A stretch of DNA of 64,000 bases from Phenylobacterium sp. Root700 (GTDB lineage: Bacteria > Pseudomonadota > Alphaproteobacteria > Caulobacterales > Caulobacteraceae): the NCBI RefSeq assembly GCF_001429025.1, contig NZ_LMHT01000035.1:357584-421583 (forward strand), in the 5' to 3' direction. Below are positions 1-8,635 of this stretch, piece by piece (position 1 is the stretch's first letter; each line of letters begins with the position of its first letter). The notes below the pieces were generated by a model. It searched no databases, had not been told where the DNA came from, and saw nothing but the letters and a program-made list of their open reading frames with translations. The position numbers were made by a program, and so were the translations under genes.

Positions 1-116
1 ACGCCGACGCACAGGGTGTCATGCAGGAAGATGCGCGCCGCCTGACGCGCCGGCTCCGGCAGGGCGGCCCACTCCAGACCCAGGGCGTGGTCGATCAGCA
101 CTTCGGCCGGGTTCAT
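1..116 (-). CDS. MmgE/PrpD family protein, N-terminal fragment (runs off left edge)
   Basis: Only the first 38 codons are in the window. The translation begins MNPAEVLIDHALGLEWAALP and continues with an AARIFLHDTLCVGV segment, which matches the N-terminal helix of MmgE/PrpD proteins, where a short helical stretch leads into an LxDxLGxxVAG motif. The ATG at 116-114 overlaps the TGA of the upstream MmgE/PrpD gene by one base (TGATG), so the two are translationally coupled and form a tandem pair at the end of a long minus-strand operon. Family members include 2-methylcitrate dehydratase and cis-aconitate decarboxylase. The substrate cannot be judged from this fragment. Confidence 0.7.
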   Translation of the reverse strand, partial: MNPAEVLIDHALGLEWAALPEPARQAARIFLHDTLCVG

Positions 117-1468
117 CAGCGCTCTCCAGGCAAGGCTGCGGTGAAGTCGGAGACCTTGGCCCAGCCGCCCTGCCCCAGGGCGGCGGCGATCAGTCGTTCA
201 GCGCCGTCGCTGGCCAGGCCGCCCCAGGCCATCAGGCTGCGGGCCTTGCCGAGCAGCTGGGCCTCGCTGACCGGCCGCTCGGGATCGCCGAGGGCGTCGG
301 GCGCCTCGGCGCTCAGGCTCGAACCGTTCGTGAAGCGGGCCAGCGCCGAGGCGCCGAACCGCGCCGGGTAACGCGCGGTGATGGCCGGGTCTTCGGCGAC
401 GTTCACCTGAGCCCTCAGCCCGACGAGGCGAGGCTCGTCCAACTGCTCCTGAGTAAACCGCTCGACCGCCGCGTCGCCGTGCAGCCAGGTGATGGCCGCC
501 GCATGCTGAAGAGAGAACTTGCCCTGCCCCGTGGTCACGGGCGTCGGGCGGTCGCAGAAAGTCAGGGCGTCGCGGTAGGAGCGAACCTCCAGGCTTTGCA
601 GCGTCCGGCCAGCGGCCTGGGCGCGCAATTCCAGCACCGCGTCGATGGTCGCGTGGGCGTGGCGGCAGGCGGCGTGCGGCTTGAAACTGACATCGTGGAT
701 CGCCCAGGCGCCCTCGGCGTCTCGCAGGACGTCCTGCGGATCGGCGCCCGGGCACATGGCGGCGAAGAAGCCTTGAGGCCCCTCGAAGATCGCCAGCGGC
801 CCCGCGAAATCTCGTTGCGCCAGGAAGGCCGAGGCCAGGCCGTTGGCGGCCGCCCGTCCGTTATGCAGCGCCTTGGTGAACACCGGCTCGTTCCGCACCT
901 GCCAAAGACCTGACGCCTGCTGACCGGCATTGCCCAGCGCCCAGGCCGTGGCGCGCACGTCCAGCCCCATCAGGCTCGCCACCGCCGCCGCGGCGCCGAA
1001 GCCGCCGCAGGTCGCGGTCGTGTGGAAGTTCGCATAGTGCCCGGGACCGACCGCGCGCCCGACGCGGATCATCGCCTCGTAACCGCGGACGATTGCGTCC
1101 AGTAGCGCCGCGCCGTCCTCGACGCCCAGGACTTCGGCCGCCGCCAGCACCGCGGGCACGACCACCGGCCCCGGATGCAGCAGGGCGCGCTTGTCGACAT
1201 CGTCCATTTCCAGGATCGCGCCAGCCGGACCATTGGCCAGGGCCGCCGCCTGGGGGCCCGTCGCCCGGCCCCCGACGACGTGGCAGGAACCACGCCCTTC
1301 GAGCTGGGCCAGGCTTCGAATTTCACCTACTCCAGGCTCACGTGCGCCGGCCACCGCGCAGCCGGCCCAGTCGAGCAGGTGCAGCCGGGCGCGCGCCCGG
1401 TCGGCGCCCGTGACCGGGCGGCTCAGCGCCTCGGCCAGGCGAAGCGCGATGGTCGGAACTTGGCTCAC
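116..1468 (-). CDS. MmgE/PrpD family protein (dehydratase/decarboxylase-like)
   Basis: A 450-residue protein of usual MmgE/PrpD length. The N-terminal HLLDWAGCAVAGA stretch, an ALANGPAGAILEMDDVD segment, GHYANFHTTATCGGFGAAAA and FKPHAACRHAHATIDA are typical of this fold, which acts on tricarboxylate-like or substituted acids (2-methylcitrate dehydratase, cis-aconitate decarboxylase). I chose the GTG at 1468 because it overlaps the TGA of the upstream CoA-transferase gene (GTGA) and the protein then starts VSQVPTIALRLAEAL, as family members do; a longer open frame upstream reads through the transferase in another frame. It sits between a CaiB/BaiF gene and a second MmgE/PrpD gene, suggesting a role in processing a dicarboxylate or tricarboxylate. 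The exact reaction is unknown. Confidence 0.85.
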   Translation of the reverse strand: MSQVPTIALRLAEALSRPVTGADRARARLHLLDWAGCAVAGAREPGVGEIRSLAQLEGRGSCHVVGGRATGPQAAALANGPAGAILEMDDVDKRALLHPGPVVVPAVLAAAEVLGVEDGAALLDAIVRGYEAMIRVGRAVGPGHYANFHTTATCGGFGAAAAVASLMGLDVRATAWALGNAGQQASGLWQVRNEPVFTKALHNGRAAANGLASAFLAQRDFAGPLAIFEGPQGFFAAMCPGADPQDVLRDAEGAWAIHDVSFKPHAACRHAHATIDAVLELRAQAAGRTLQSLEVRSYRDALTFCDRPTPVTTGQGKFSLQHAAAITWLHGDAAVERFTQEQLDEPRLVGLRAQVNVAEDPAITARYPARFGASALARFTNGSSLSAEAPDALGDPERPVSEAQLLGKARSLMAWGGLASDGAERLIAAALGQGGWAKVSDFTAALPGER

Positions 1469-2574
1469 GAACGCCAGCCCTCTCCAGCGTTGGCGTTGAT
1501 GGCGGGCAGTTCGGGGTCGATCTGGGCCGGTTCCGCCAGGAAGCGGATCGGCGCGCCGACGATCTCCGAGCCATCGGCGCCCCAGGCCAACATCCCGTGC
1601 TGGGCGAGCGCCGGGTCCTCGAAGGTTTCCTTCAGATTGCGCACTGGCGCGAAACAGACGTCGAGGCCATCGAACCACTGCTCCCACTCGGCGCGGGTCT
1701 TCTCGCGGAACTTCTCACGGAAGAAAGCGCGCAGCGGTTCCTGGCCGGGACCAGGCGGCAGGGCCGCGTAGTCGACCAGGTCGAGCCGGTCCCAGGCCTT
1801 CAGCAGGTTCTGGGCGAACTTCAGCTCCGAGCCGCCCAGCACCACCCATTGGCCGTCCCGGGTCTCATAGAGATTGAACATCGCATTGCCGCCCCAGGAC
1901 CGTTCGTCCTTGGGAACGTGGGGCTCACCGGTCGCGAAGATCTTGCCGGTGACGTTCGGGGTCCAGGCCAGGACGCTGTCGAACATCGAGACGTCGAGAT
2001 AGTCGCCGAGCCCGGTCTGCTGGCGGCGCAGCAGCGCCATCAGCACGCCCGAGAGCGCGGTCAGCGAGGCGAAGGCGTCGGCCACCGGCATGTGCGGCAT
2101 GGCCGGCTTACCGTCCTGGCCCTCGTTGAGCGAAATCACCCCGGCCATGGCCTGGACCGCAACGTCGTGGGCCGGACGATCCCGGTGGGGACCGTCCTGG
2201 CCGAAGGCGCTGATCGAGCAATAGACGACGCCCGGATTGACCGCGCGCACCGCCTCGTAGCCCACGCCCAGGCGATCCACGACGCCGGGCCGGAAGGCCT
2301 CCAGCACGACGTCGGCGTCCTTGGCCAGCGCCCAGAACACCGCCTGGCCTTCCTCCGACTTCAGGTTCAGCTGCATCGACCGCTTGCCGCGGTGGGTGTT
2401 GCGGAACCAGACGGAGGCGCCGTTCTTCTCGTAGCCGATATGGCGCGTAGGCTCGCCCTCTCCCGCCGGCTCGATCTTGATCACGTCCGCGCCGTGGTCG
2501 GCCATCATGACGCTCAGCATCGGGCCGGGCAGAAACAGGGAGAGGTCGAGGACCTTGACGCCTTCGAGCTTCAT
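1465..2574 (-). CDS. CaiB/BaiF family CoA-transferase (first of two)
   Basis: A 369-residue class III CoA-transferase that would move CoA between carboxylic acids in the cytoplasm. It opens MKLEGVKVLDLSLFLPGPMLSVMMADHGADVIKIE, the standard CaiB start with the nucleotide-binding LGADVIKIE-type strand, and contains VWFRNTHRGKRSMQLNLKSEEG, YCSISAFGQDGPHRDRPAHD and YLDVSMFDS motifs. The catalytic-Asp position lies in the RPAHDVAVQAMAG segment. The ATG overlaps the preceding transferase stop by four bases (ATGA). Two adjacent CaiB/BaiF genes suggest either a heteromeric enzyme or two CoA-transfer steps on related acids. The acyl-CoA dehydrogenase, MaoC and CitE genes upstream in the operon fit a pathway run on CoA thioesters. 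Confidence 0.9.
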   Translation of the reverse strand: MKLEGVKVLDLSLFLPGPMLSVMMADHGADVIKIEPAGEGEPTRHIGYEKNGASVWFRNTHRGKRSMQLNLKSEEGQAVFWALAKDADVVLEAFRPGVVDRLGVGYEAVRAVNPGVVYCSISAFGQDGPHRDRPAHDVAVQAMAGVISLNEGQDGKPAMPHMPVADAFASLTALSGVLMALLRRQQTGLGDYLDVSMFDSVLAWTPNVTGKIFATGEPHVPKDERSWGGNAMFNLYETRDGQWVVLGGSELKFAQNLLKAWDRLDLVDYAALPPGPGQEPLRAFFREKFREKTRAEWEQWFDGLDVCFAPVRNLKETFEDPALAQHGMLAWGADGSEIVGAPIRFLAEPAQIDPELPAINANAGEGWRS

Positions 2575-3725
2575 TCGCCGCCCAACAGCTCGTCGTTGTG
2601 CTCGCCCATCTTCGGGGCGCGAACCCCAGGCGCACGCTTGCCGTTCACCTTGATCGGCGAGGCCAGCATGTGCAGGCCCTCGGGGCGATCGGGGTGCTCG
2701 ACCACGTCGCGCATGGCGATCTCGGCCACATACGGATTGGCCAACGCGTCCTTCAGATCCTTGACCGGGGCGAACGGCGCCTTGCCGCCCAGCAACGCCA
2801 TCCACTCGTCGGTGGTGTGCTTGGCGAAGACGGCGTCCAGCGCTTCCGTCAGCTCGGCCACGTGCTTGCGGCGCGAGGGAATGTCGACAAAGCGCGGGTC
2901 GGCCTTCAGGTGCGGAGCCTGGGCAAGCTCGCAGAACACGTCCCAGAACTTCGGGGTCTGGCAGAGCAGCATGGCCCAGCCGTCCTTGGTCCGCACCATC
3001 TGCGAGGGCGCGATGGAGGGGTGTGCGCCGCGCGGCAGACGGCCGACGTCGTGGCCCTCGTTCATCGACCACACCGCCGGATAGGAGGTTTGATGCAGGG
3101 CGACGTCGAATAGCGAGACGTCGACGTCGCAGCCCTCGCCCGTCGTCTTGGCCGACAGCAGCGCCGAGACGATCGAGAAGGCGAACATCGAGCCGGTCAT
3201 GAAGTCGACCATCGACAGGCCGAAGCGCACGGGCGGGCCGTCCGGCTCGCCGGTCATGGTCATGAAGCCGGCCTCGGCCTGCATCAGGTAGTCGTAGCCC
3301 GGCCAGGTCGCGCGGCTGTTGTCGCGGCCGTAGGCCGAGAGGTGCGCGCAGACGATCTTTGGATTGATCGCCTTCAGGTGATCATAGGTGATCCGCAGCT
3401 TCTCGGGCTGATCACCGCGGACATTGTTGACCACCGCGTCGGCCGAGGCGACCAGGCGCTCGAAAGCCGCGCGGCCCTCGGGCGACTTGATCTCCAGCGA
3501 CACCGACTTCTTGCCGCGGGAGAAGGTCTGGAAGAACTGGCTGTCGCCCTCTCCCAGGAAGTACGGGCCGGTGGCGCGCGAGACGTCGCCGCCCATCGAC
3601 GGGGCTTCGATCTTGATGACCTCGGCGCCCAGTTCGCTCATCAGCTGGGTGCCATAGGGACCTGCGCCGTACTGCTCGACGGCGAGGATCCGGATCCCCT
3701 CCAGGGGACGCTTAAGGGCGGCCAT
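2571..3725 (-). CDS. CaiB/BaiF family CoA-transferase (second of two)
   Basis: A 384-residue class III CoA-transferase, paralogous to its neighbour. Visible motifs are LEGIRILAVEQYGAGPYGTQLMSELGAEVIKIE, FFQTFSRGKKSVSLEIKSPEG, CAHLSAYGRDNSRATWPGYDYLMQAEAGFM (the D of GYD is at the catalytic-Asp position) and DVDVSLFDVALHQ. The start MAALKRPLEG at 3725 overlaps the acyl-CoA dehydrogenase stop by one base (TGATG); a longer open frame begins inside that gene and is rejected. It probably activates or recycles a dicarboxylate as its CoA ester. The donor and acceptor are unknown. Confidence 0.9.
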   Translation of the reverse strand: MAALKRPLEGIRILAVEQYGAGPYGTQLMSELGAEVIKIEAPSMGGDVSRATGPYFLGEGDSQFFQTFSRGKKSVSLEIKSPEGRAAFERLVASADAVVNNVRGDQPEKLRITYDHLKAINPKIVCAHLSAYGRDNSRATWPGYDYLMQAEAGFMTMTGEPDGPPVRFGLSMVDFMTGSMFAFSIVSALLSAKTTGEGCDVDVSLFDVALHQTSYPAVWSMNEGHDVGRLPRGAHPSIAPSQMVRTKDGWAMLLCQTPKFWDVFCELAQAPHLKADPRFVDIPSRRKHVAELTEALDAVFAKHTTDEWMALLGGKAPFAPVKDLKDALANPYVAEIAMRDVVEHPDRPEGLHMLASPIKVNGKRAPGVRAPKMGEHNDELLGGE

Positions 3726-4915
3726 CAGATCGGGTTCCTGGCGACGAGCTGCTTGGCGATGATGATCCGCTGCATCTCGTTGGTGCCTTCGCCGATGCAC
3801 ATCAGCGGGGCGTCGCGGTAGAGGCGCTCGATCGGATATTCCTTGGAGTAACCGTAGGCGCCGTGGATGCGCATGGCTTCGGTCGCCACCTCGAGAGCGG
3901 TCTCCGAGGCGAAGTACTTCGCCATGCCAGCTTCCATGTCGATCCGGCCGCCGGCGTCGAAGGCGCGGGCGGCGTCATTGACCAGCAGTTCGGCCGCGCG
4001 GGTCTTGGCGGCCATCTCGCCGAGCTTCAGCTGGATCGCCTGGTGCTCGCAGATCGGCTTGCCCATGGTCTTGCGCATCTGGGCGTACTTGACGCTCTCG
4101 GCCAGCGCGCGGCGGGCGATGCCGACCGAACGGGAGGCGACATTGATGCGGCCGATCTCCAGGCCGCCGGTCGCCATCAGGAAGCCCTTGCCCTCCTCGC
4201 CGCCGACCAGCGACAGCTCGGCCGAGCACTCGTAGTCCTCGAAGATGAACTCGCCGGAATCGATGCCCTTGTAGCCAAGCTTCTCGAGCTTCTTACCGTT
4301 CTTAACCCCGGGCAGCGGGACGCGGGTGTCGGGGTCGATCTTCGGGGTGATCAGCATGCTGATCCCCTTGTGGCGCGGTTGCGCCTCGGTGTCGGTCTTC
4401 ACCAGCAGGGCGCAGACATGGCCCTGGATGGCGTTGGAGATCCACGTCTTGGTTCCGTTGACGACATAGTTGTCGCCGACCCGGCGGGCGACCGTACGGA
4501 TGCCCTGCAGGTCGGTGCCGGCGTCCGGTTCGGTGAGGCCAAGGCAGCCGCGCAGCTCGCCGGAGGCGAAGCGGGGCAGCCAGTATTCCCGTTGCCGCTC
4601 GGTGCCGAATTTCTGCACCACCAGCGACATCATCAGGTGGGAGTTGAAGATGCCGGTCAGCGACATCCACTCCTCGGAGATCCGGGTGACGATCTTCGAA
4701 TAGGTCGAGGCCGAGAGGCCGAGCCCGCCGTACTCCGGCGAGATCAGCGCGCCGAACAGGCCCAGCTCAGTCATGTCGTTGACCAGGTCGGCCGGCCATT
4801 CGTCGTCATGCTCGAGCTGCATGGCGACGGGCGCGACCTTCTTCTCCAGCCACCGCTCGATGGAATCGAGGATGGCGCGTTCGTCGGCGTCGGAGATCTG
4901 GGATTGGACGTCCAT
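3725..4915 (-). CDS. Acyl-CoA dehydrogenase
   Basis: A 396-residue FAD enzyme of usual acyl-CoA dehydrogenase length, expected to introduce an alpha,beta double bond into an acyl-CoA and pass electrons to ETF. Domain order is clear: N-terminal helices (about 1-120) with SPEYGGLGLS, the middle beta domain with CLGLTEPDAGTDLQGI and YVVNGTKTWISNA, and the C-terminal helical domain with ending IGEGTNEMQRIIIAKQL. Glu376 in that last motif is at the catalytic-base position. The GIFNSHLMM segment shapes the acyl pocket, but I cannot infer chain length. It lies between the two CoA-transferases and the MaoC hydratase, so a CoA-transferase, dehydrogenase, hydratase, lyase order is plausible. Confidence 0.93.
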   Translation of the reverse strand: MDVQSQISDADERAILDSIERWLEKKVAPVAMQLEHDDEWPADLVNDMTELGLFGALISPEYGGLGLSASTYSKIVTRISEEWMSLTGIFNSHLMMSLVVQKFGTERQREYWLPRFASGELRGCLGLTEPDAGTDLQGIRTVARRVGDNYVVNGTKTWISNAIQGHVCALLVKTDTEAQPRHKGISMLITPKIDPDTRVPLPGVKNGKKLEKLGYKGIDSGEFIFEDYECSAELSLVGGEEGKGFLMATGGLEIGRINVASRSVGIARRALAESVKYAQMRKTMGKPICEHQAIQLKLGEMAAKTRAAELLVNDAARAFDAGGRIDMEAGMAKYFASETALEVATEAMRIHGAYGYSKEYPIERLYRDAPLMCIGEGTNEMQRIIIAKQLVARNPI

Positions 4916-5436
4916 CAGTAGTTCCCCACCTTGTCTTCGACGGCGTTGCCGCGGCCGGGGATCAGCATGTTGCGCGTGAAGGTGCAGATGGTTTCGCCGC
5001 GCTGGTTCTTGCCCAGCGTGCGGATCGTCACGATGCCCTGGCCGGGCCGCGACTTGCTCTCGCGCTTGGCCAGCACTTCGCTCTCGCCATAGATCGTGTC
5101 GCCGGCGAACACCGGCGCGGTGAATTTCACGTCGTCCATGCCCAGATTAGCGATCGCCTTCTGGCTGGTGTCGGTGACGCTCATGCCGATCAGCAGAGCC
5201 AGGGTGTAGGGGCTGACCACCAGGTTCTTGCCGAACTCCGAGGCCTTCGCGAACTCGGCGTCGAAGTGCATCGGGTGGGTGTTCAGCGTCAGCAGCGTGA
5301 ACAGGTGGTTGTCGTACTCGGTGACCGTCTTACCGGGGCGATGTTCGTAGACGTCGCCGACGTGGAAGTCCTCGAAGTACCGGCCAAAGGTCTCGCGGTA
5401 GCGTTGGGGGCCAACTTCTTTCCAGGTCTGAACCAT
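4915..5436 (-). CDS. MaoC-like (hot-dog fold) enoyl-CoA hydratase
   Basis: A single hot-dog domain of about 173 residues. RYFEDFHVGDVYEHRPGKTVTEYDNHLF is the MaoC-type N-terminus, and LLTLNTHPMHFDAEFAKASEFGKNLVVSPYTLALLIGM corresponds to the hydratase-2 active-site loop. The D and N of the classical GDxNPxH motif are replaced (NTHPMH), a variation seen in some dicarboxyl-CoA hydratases. It would add water to the enoyl-CoA made by the adjacent dehydrogenase, and the CitE-type lyase next door would cleave the hydroxyacyl-CoA. I prefer the ATG at 5436; a TTG at 5445 overlapping the upstream stop (TTGA) would add three residues. Confidence 0.85.
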   Translation of the reverse strand: MVQTWKEVGPQRYRETFGRYFEDFHVGDVYEHRPGKTVTEYDNHLFTLLTLNTHPMHFDAEFAKASEFGKNLVVSPYTLALLIGMSVTDTSQKAIANLGMDDVKFTAPVFAGDTIYGESEVLAKRESKSRPGQGIVTIRTLGKNQRGETICTFTRNMLIPGRGNAVEDKVGNY

Positions 5437-5441
5437 GTGTC

Positions 5442-6257
5442 TCAAGCGCCTCCAGCGCGTTCAAGTGTGCGTTGCGCCGCCCGGATGACGGGCAGATCGA
5501 TGAGTTTTCCGTCGAGCTGGACGGCCCCGCCCTCGGCGGCCTCGAAGGCCTCCATCACGCGTTGGGCGTGGGCGACGGCGGCCGGGCTCGAGGTGAAGAC
5601 GGTGTTGACCGGGGCCACTTGGTCCGGGTGGATGCAGGAGCGGCCGGTGAAGCCCATGGCCTTTACGCGGGTGGTCGTGGCGATGAGGCCCTCGGGGTCC
5701 TTGATGTCGAGATACGGCACGTCGAGCAGCTCGACCCCGCCGCGCGCGCAGGCGGCGACAAGCTGGCCGCGGGCGAAGGCCAGGGCGTCCCACTCCATGT
5801 CCGACCCGATTTCCGCCGAATAGTCGGCGCCGCCGAACAGCACGCCGCCGACGCCGGGCGCCGCCGCGATGTCCCAGGCGTTGCGCAGGCCCTCAGGGCT
5901 CTCGATCACCGGCCAGACCGGCGGGCAGTCGGGGCCGATGCGTTCGCGCACCAGGGCCACCTGCTCGGCGGTTTCGAGCTTGGGAACCATCACGAAGGCG
6001 GCCGATTTCGGCGCGGCGCGCAGGGCCTCGCAATCGGCCGCGAAGGGCGCGGTCGTCACGCCGTTGATGCGCAGGCCAAAGCGGCCGCTCGTATCGGCTT
6101 GCAGAAACGCCATCGCCTCAGCGCGCGCCTGCTCCTTCTGGTGCGGGGGGACCGCGTCTTCCAGGTCGATGCAGACGGTGTCGGCGCCCGCGGCGCCGGC
6201 CTTGGGGAAACGCTCGGGCCGAGCGCCCGGAACGAACAGGAGAGTACGGAAGGTCAC
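5442..6257 (-). CDS. HpcH/HpaI aldolase / CitE-type (hydroxyacyl-CoA lyase) family protein
   Basis: A 271-residue TIM-barrel protein of the CitE/malyl-CoA lyase group. The start TLLFVPGARPERFPKAGAAGADTVCIDLEDAV carries the substrate and metal-binding Arg and acidic residues; LRINGV, VMVPKLET, PVIESPEGLRNAWDIA (metal Glu) and LLFGGADYSAEIG-like residues (metal Asp) follow, then GRSCIHPDQVAPVNTVF. Such enzymes reversibly cleave beta-hydroxyacyl-CoAs such as malyl-, methylmalyl- or citramalyl-CoA into acetyl- or propionyl-CoA plus a 2-oxoacid. Its ATG overlaps the GST stop by four bases. With a CoA-transferase and a MaoC hydratase in the same operon, the set resembles the itaconate route (CoA-transferase, hydratase, citramalyl-CoA lyase), though the substrate is not established. 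Confidence 0.87.
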   Translation of the reverse strand: MTFRTLLFVPGARPERFPKAGAAGADTVCIDLEDAVPPHQKEQARAEAMAFLQADTSGRFGLRINGVTTAPFAADCEALRAAPKSAAFVMVPKLETAEQVALVRERIGPDCPPVWPVIESPEGLRNAWDIAAAPGVGGVLFGGADYSAEIGSDMEWDALAFARGQLVAACARGGVELLDVPYLDIKDPEGLIATTTRVKAMGFTGRSCIHPDQVAPVNTVFTSSPAAVAHAQRVMEAFEAAEGGAVQLDGKLIDLPVIRAAQRTLERAGGA

Positions 6258-6901
6258 GATGCCTCGATCTGGATTGAGGGAGAAACGGCCATGCCGCGGG
6301 CCACGCCCGGTCGGTCGGCCAGGTCGGCCTCATAGCGTTGCAGGTTGGCGTAGCCGCTCAGTCCGCCAGCCAGCCGCTTGGCCGAGGTGGCGACCACCGG
6401 ATAGAGCAGGCAATCGACGACCCCGAACTGCTCGCCCATGACGAACGGGCGCTCGGCGAGACGTTGATCGAACACCGCCAGCGCGTCGCGGCAGCCCTGG
6501 GTCATCATGGTTTCAAGCCAGGGCGTCGGTTCCGGCGCCAGGTTGGTGGCGAAGAACTGCATGGCGAACGGCATGGCGACCGACGAGGAGATCGCCGCCG
6601 CCCACATCAGTTCCTCGGCCCGCGCCTGGGCGCCCTTGGCCAGCAGGTCGCCGCCGGCCTTCTCCGCCAGGTAGAAGACAATGGCCATCGACTCCGACAG
6701 CGCGATCGGCTGGCCGCCCGGCCCGTCTGGATCGAGCAGGGCCGGCGCCTTGGCGAAGGGGTTCAGCGCCCGAAACGCCGCGGTCTTGTGCTCACCGGCC
6801 ACGAGGTCGACGAACGAGACGCTGTAAGGCAGCCCCGTCTCCTCCAGGGCGATATGCACCTTCTGGCCGTTGGCGGTCGGAACTGAACGCAACTCGATCA
6901 C
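6254..6901 (-). CDS. Glutathione S-transferase family protein
   Basis: A 215-residue protein with an N-terminal thioredoxin-like GST domain (about 1-80; SVPTANGQKVHIALEETGLPYS, NPFAKAPALLDPDG, LSESMAIVFYLAEK) and an all-alpha C-terminal domain (about 90-200; LAERPFVMGEQFGVVDCLLYP). The ALSESMAI motif is the glutathione-binding SNA/ESxAI equivalent. It lies inside the catabolic operon, ten bases after the deacetylase-family gene and overlapping the CitE gene. Within a degradation operon such GSTs may isomerise or dehalogenate an intermediate or bind a reactive product; which applies here is unknown. Confidence 0.88.
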   Translation of the reverse strand: MIELRSVPTANGQKVHIALEETGLPYSVSFVDLVAGEHKTAAFRALNPFAKAPALLDPDGPGGQPIALSESMAIVFYLAEKAGGDLLAKGAQARAEELMWAAAISSSVAMPFAMQFFATNLAPEPTPWLETMMTQGCRDALAVFDQRLAERPFVMGEQFGVVDCLLYPVVATSAKRLAGGLSGYANLQRYEADLADRPGVARGMAVSPSIQIEAS

Positions 6902-6911
6902 GACAGCGGCC

Positions 6912-7799
6912 TCAAACCGCCGGGGCCGGAACGGCGGCGGCGAACGCCTTAGCGATCTCCTCGCGGCTGGCGATCCACACGCCGGTCTTGCCCTGCACGT
7001 AGTCGAGGAAGGCCTTGAAGGCGCCGATGCGGCCCGGACGGCCGATGATCCGCAGGTGCAAGCCCAGGCTCATGTAACGGGCGCCGACCTCGTCGGCCTC
7101 GGCGTAGAGCTGGTCGAAGGTGTCGATGGCGTAGGCCAGCCAGTCGCGGGTGGTCAGCGACGGCGCCAGCCAGAACTTCATGTCGTTGGAGTCCAACGCG
7201 TACGGCATGATCAGCATCGGCTTCTTGGAGCCGTCAGCCATCTCCACGACATCCCAGAACGGGAAGTCATCGGAGTAGTCGTCCATGTGATAGGAGTAAC
7301 CCTCCTCCACCAGCAGCCGGCGCGTGGCGTCGGTGTGGAGGTAGCGCGACAGCCAGCCGCTCGGGCGCTTGCCGGTGGTCTGCTCCAGCGAGGTCCAGCC
7401 CTTGCGGATGAACTCCCGCTCCTGCTCTTCCTTCATCCAGAACTGGTGCGCCCAGCGATAGCCGTGGCAGCAGACCTCGTCGCCGCGCGCAACGATGGCC
7501 TGGGCCAGGTCCGGCGCGCGTTCGAGCGCCAGGGCCGCCGCCGTCCAGGTCGCGCGGATCTTGTACTCGTCCAGCAGGCGCAGCACGCGCGGCGCGCCGG
7601 CCTTGATCCCGTACTGATAGTTGCTCTCGTTGCCGTGCATCCGCATCGGACGCTTCGGGACGGCGGACAGCTCATCGACCGGCTCAGGCCCCTTGTCGCC
7701 GTCGCGGATGTTCTGCTCGGCGCCTTCCTCGACATTGACGACGATGGAGAGCGCGAACTTCGAGCCGTTGGGCCAGGTGAAATCGGCGGGTGCGGGCAT
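6912..7799 (-). CDS. Polysaccharide-deacetylase (CE4)-fold hydrolase, PuuE/allantoinase-like
   Basis: A 295-residue NodB/CE4-fold protein of the PuuE branch rather than a true chitin or peptidoglycan deacetylase: it has no signal peptide and shows the PuuE-style motifs NVEEGAEQNI, HGNESNYQYGIKAG, RGDEVCCHGYRWAHQF and KRPSGWLSRYL. PuuE enzymes open cyclic amides (allantoin), and cyclic-imide hydrolases with this fold are also known. The ATG at 7799 overlaps the SDR stop (TGATG). This is the first of three CE4-fold genes in the same putative regulon, alongside amidase-type genes, so C-N bond hydrolysis of a cyclic amide or imide is a reasonable guess. Confidence 0.85.
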   Translation of the reverse strand: MPAPADFTWPNGSKFALSIVVNVEEGAEQNIRDGDKGPEPVDELSAVPKRPMRMHGNESNYQYGIKAGAPRVLRLLDEYKIRATWTAAALALERAPDLAQAIVARGDEVCCHGYRWAHQFWMKEEQEREFIRKGWTSLEQTTGKRPSGWLSRYLHTDATRRLLVEEGYSYHMDDYSDDFPFWDVVEMADGSKKPMLIMPYALDSNDMKFWLAPSLTTRDWLAYAIDTFDQLYAEADEVGARYMSLGLHLRIIGRPGRIGAFKAFLDYVQGKTGVWIASREEIAKAFAAAVPAPAV

Positions 7800-8635
7800 C
7801 AGTGCGGCTCCTCGCCGCCGGAGACGTTCATGCTCTCGGCGGTGATGTAGGCGGCCTCGTCCGAGCACAGGAAAGCGACGGCCTTGGCGGTGTCTTCAGG
7901 CAGGCCCGGGCGTCCCAGCGGGATGCGCGCGGCCATCTTCTGCAGGTAGTCGTCGACCGAGGCCGCGCCCGTCACCTTGGCGAAGTACTCGTTCTGCCAG
8001 GCGCCGAGGCCCGTGGTGACGTGATTGGGGCAGACGTTGTTGACGGTGATGCCGTAGGCGCCGAGCTCGATGGCCGCCGAACGGGTCAGGCCGACCAGCC
8101 CATGCTTGGAGGCGGTGTAGGCCTGGGCGTGCGGGAAGCCGGACTTGGCGGCCTGGGAGGCGATGTTGACGATCCGCCCGCCCTTGCCCTGCGCCGCCAT
8201 GACTTCGGCGGCGGCCTTCAGGCCGAAGAACGCGCCAGTCAGATTGACGTCGATCACCGCCTGCCACTCGTCGGGCGAGACCTCCAGCAGCGGCTTCATG
8301 ATGTAGCCGATGCCGGCGTTGTTCACCCAGATGTCGAGCGAGCCGTGCGTGGCGACCGCCTGATCGGCCATGGCCCGGACCTGGGCCCAATCGCGCACGT
8401 CGCAGACGCAGGTCGAGGCCTGGCCGCCGGCGGCGCGGATGTCGGCGGCGATCGCCTCCATCTCCTCGGTCGCCCCGATCATGGCCCCCGGCGTGGCGGC
8501 GTCCTTTGACGCGCCGATGTCGGAGATCACCACCGCTGCGCCCTCCTCGGCCAAGCGGCGCGCGATGGCTTCACCTAGCCCCTTGCGACGCCCCGAGCCG
8601 GTGATGACGGCGGTCTTGCCGGTGAAGCGCCCCAT
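7799..8635 (-). CDS. Short-chain dehydrogenase/reductase
   Basis: A 278-residue classical SDR. The Rossmann glycine motif is TGSGRRKGLG (about 12-21), followed by CDVRD, NNAG, the catalytic Ser in NIASQAAKSG and YTASK (Tyr and Lys), and a C-terminal FLCSDEAAYITAESMNVSGG typical of the family. It should oxidise or reduce an alcohol/ketone with NAD(P)(H). The ATG at 8635 overlaps the upstream HapK-like gene stop by one base; a TTG three bases upstream would make an equally coupled start. It is the second gene of the long operon running left from about 9.0 kb. Confidence 0.92.
   Translation of the reverse strand: MGRFTGKTAVITGSGRRKGLGEAIARRLAEEGAAVVISDIGASKDAATPGAMIGATEEMEAIAADIRAAGGQASTCVCDVRDWAQVRAMADQAVATHGSLDIWVNNAGIGYIMKPLLEVSPDEWQAVIDVNLTGAFFGLKAAAEVMAAQGKGGRIVNIASQAAKSGFPHAQAYTASKHGLVGLTRSAAIELGAYGITVNNVCPNHVTTGLGAWQNEYFAKVTGAASVDDYLQKMAARIPLGRPGLPEDTAKAVAFLCSDEAAYITAESMNVSGGEEPH

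Noticed and set aside
2575-3072. Long upstream extension of the first CaiB/BaiF frame
   Set aside because: The extension overlaps the second transferase out of frame; the ATG at 2574 starts a standard CaiB N-terminus.
6912-7799. Cell-wall or chitin polysaccharide deacetylase
   Set aside because: No signal peptide, and the motifs are of the PuuE type; the same holds for the two genes at 27719 and 28620.
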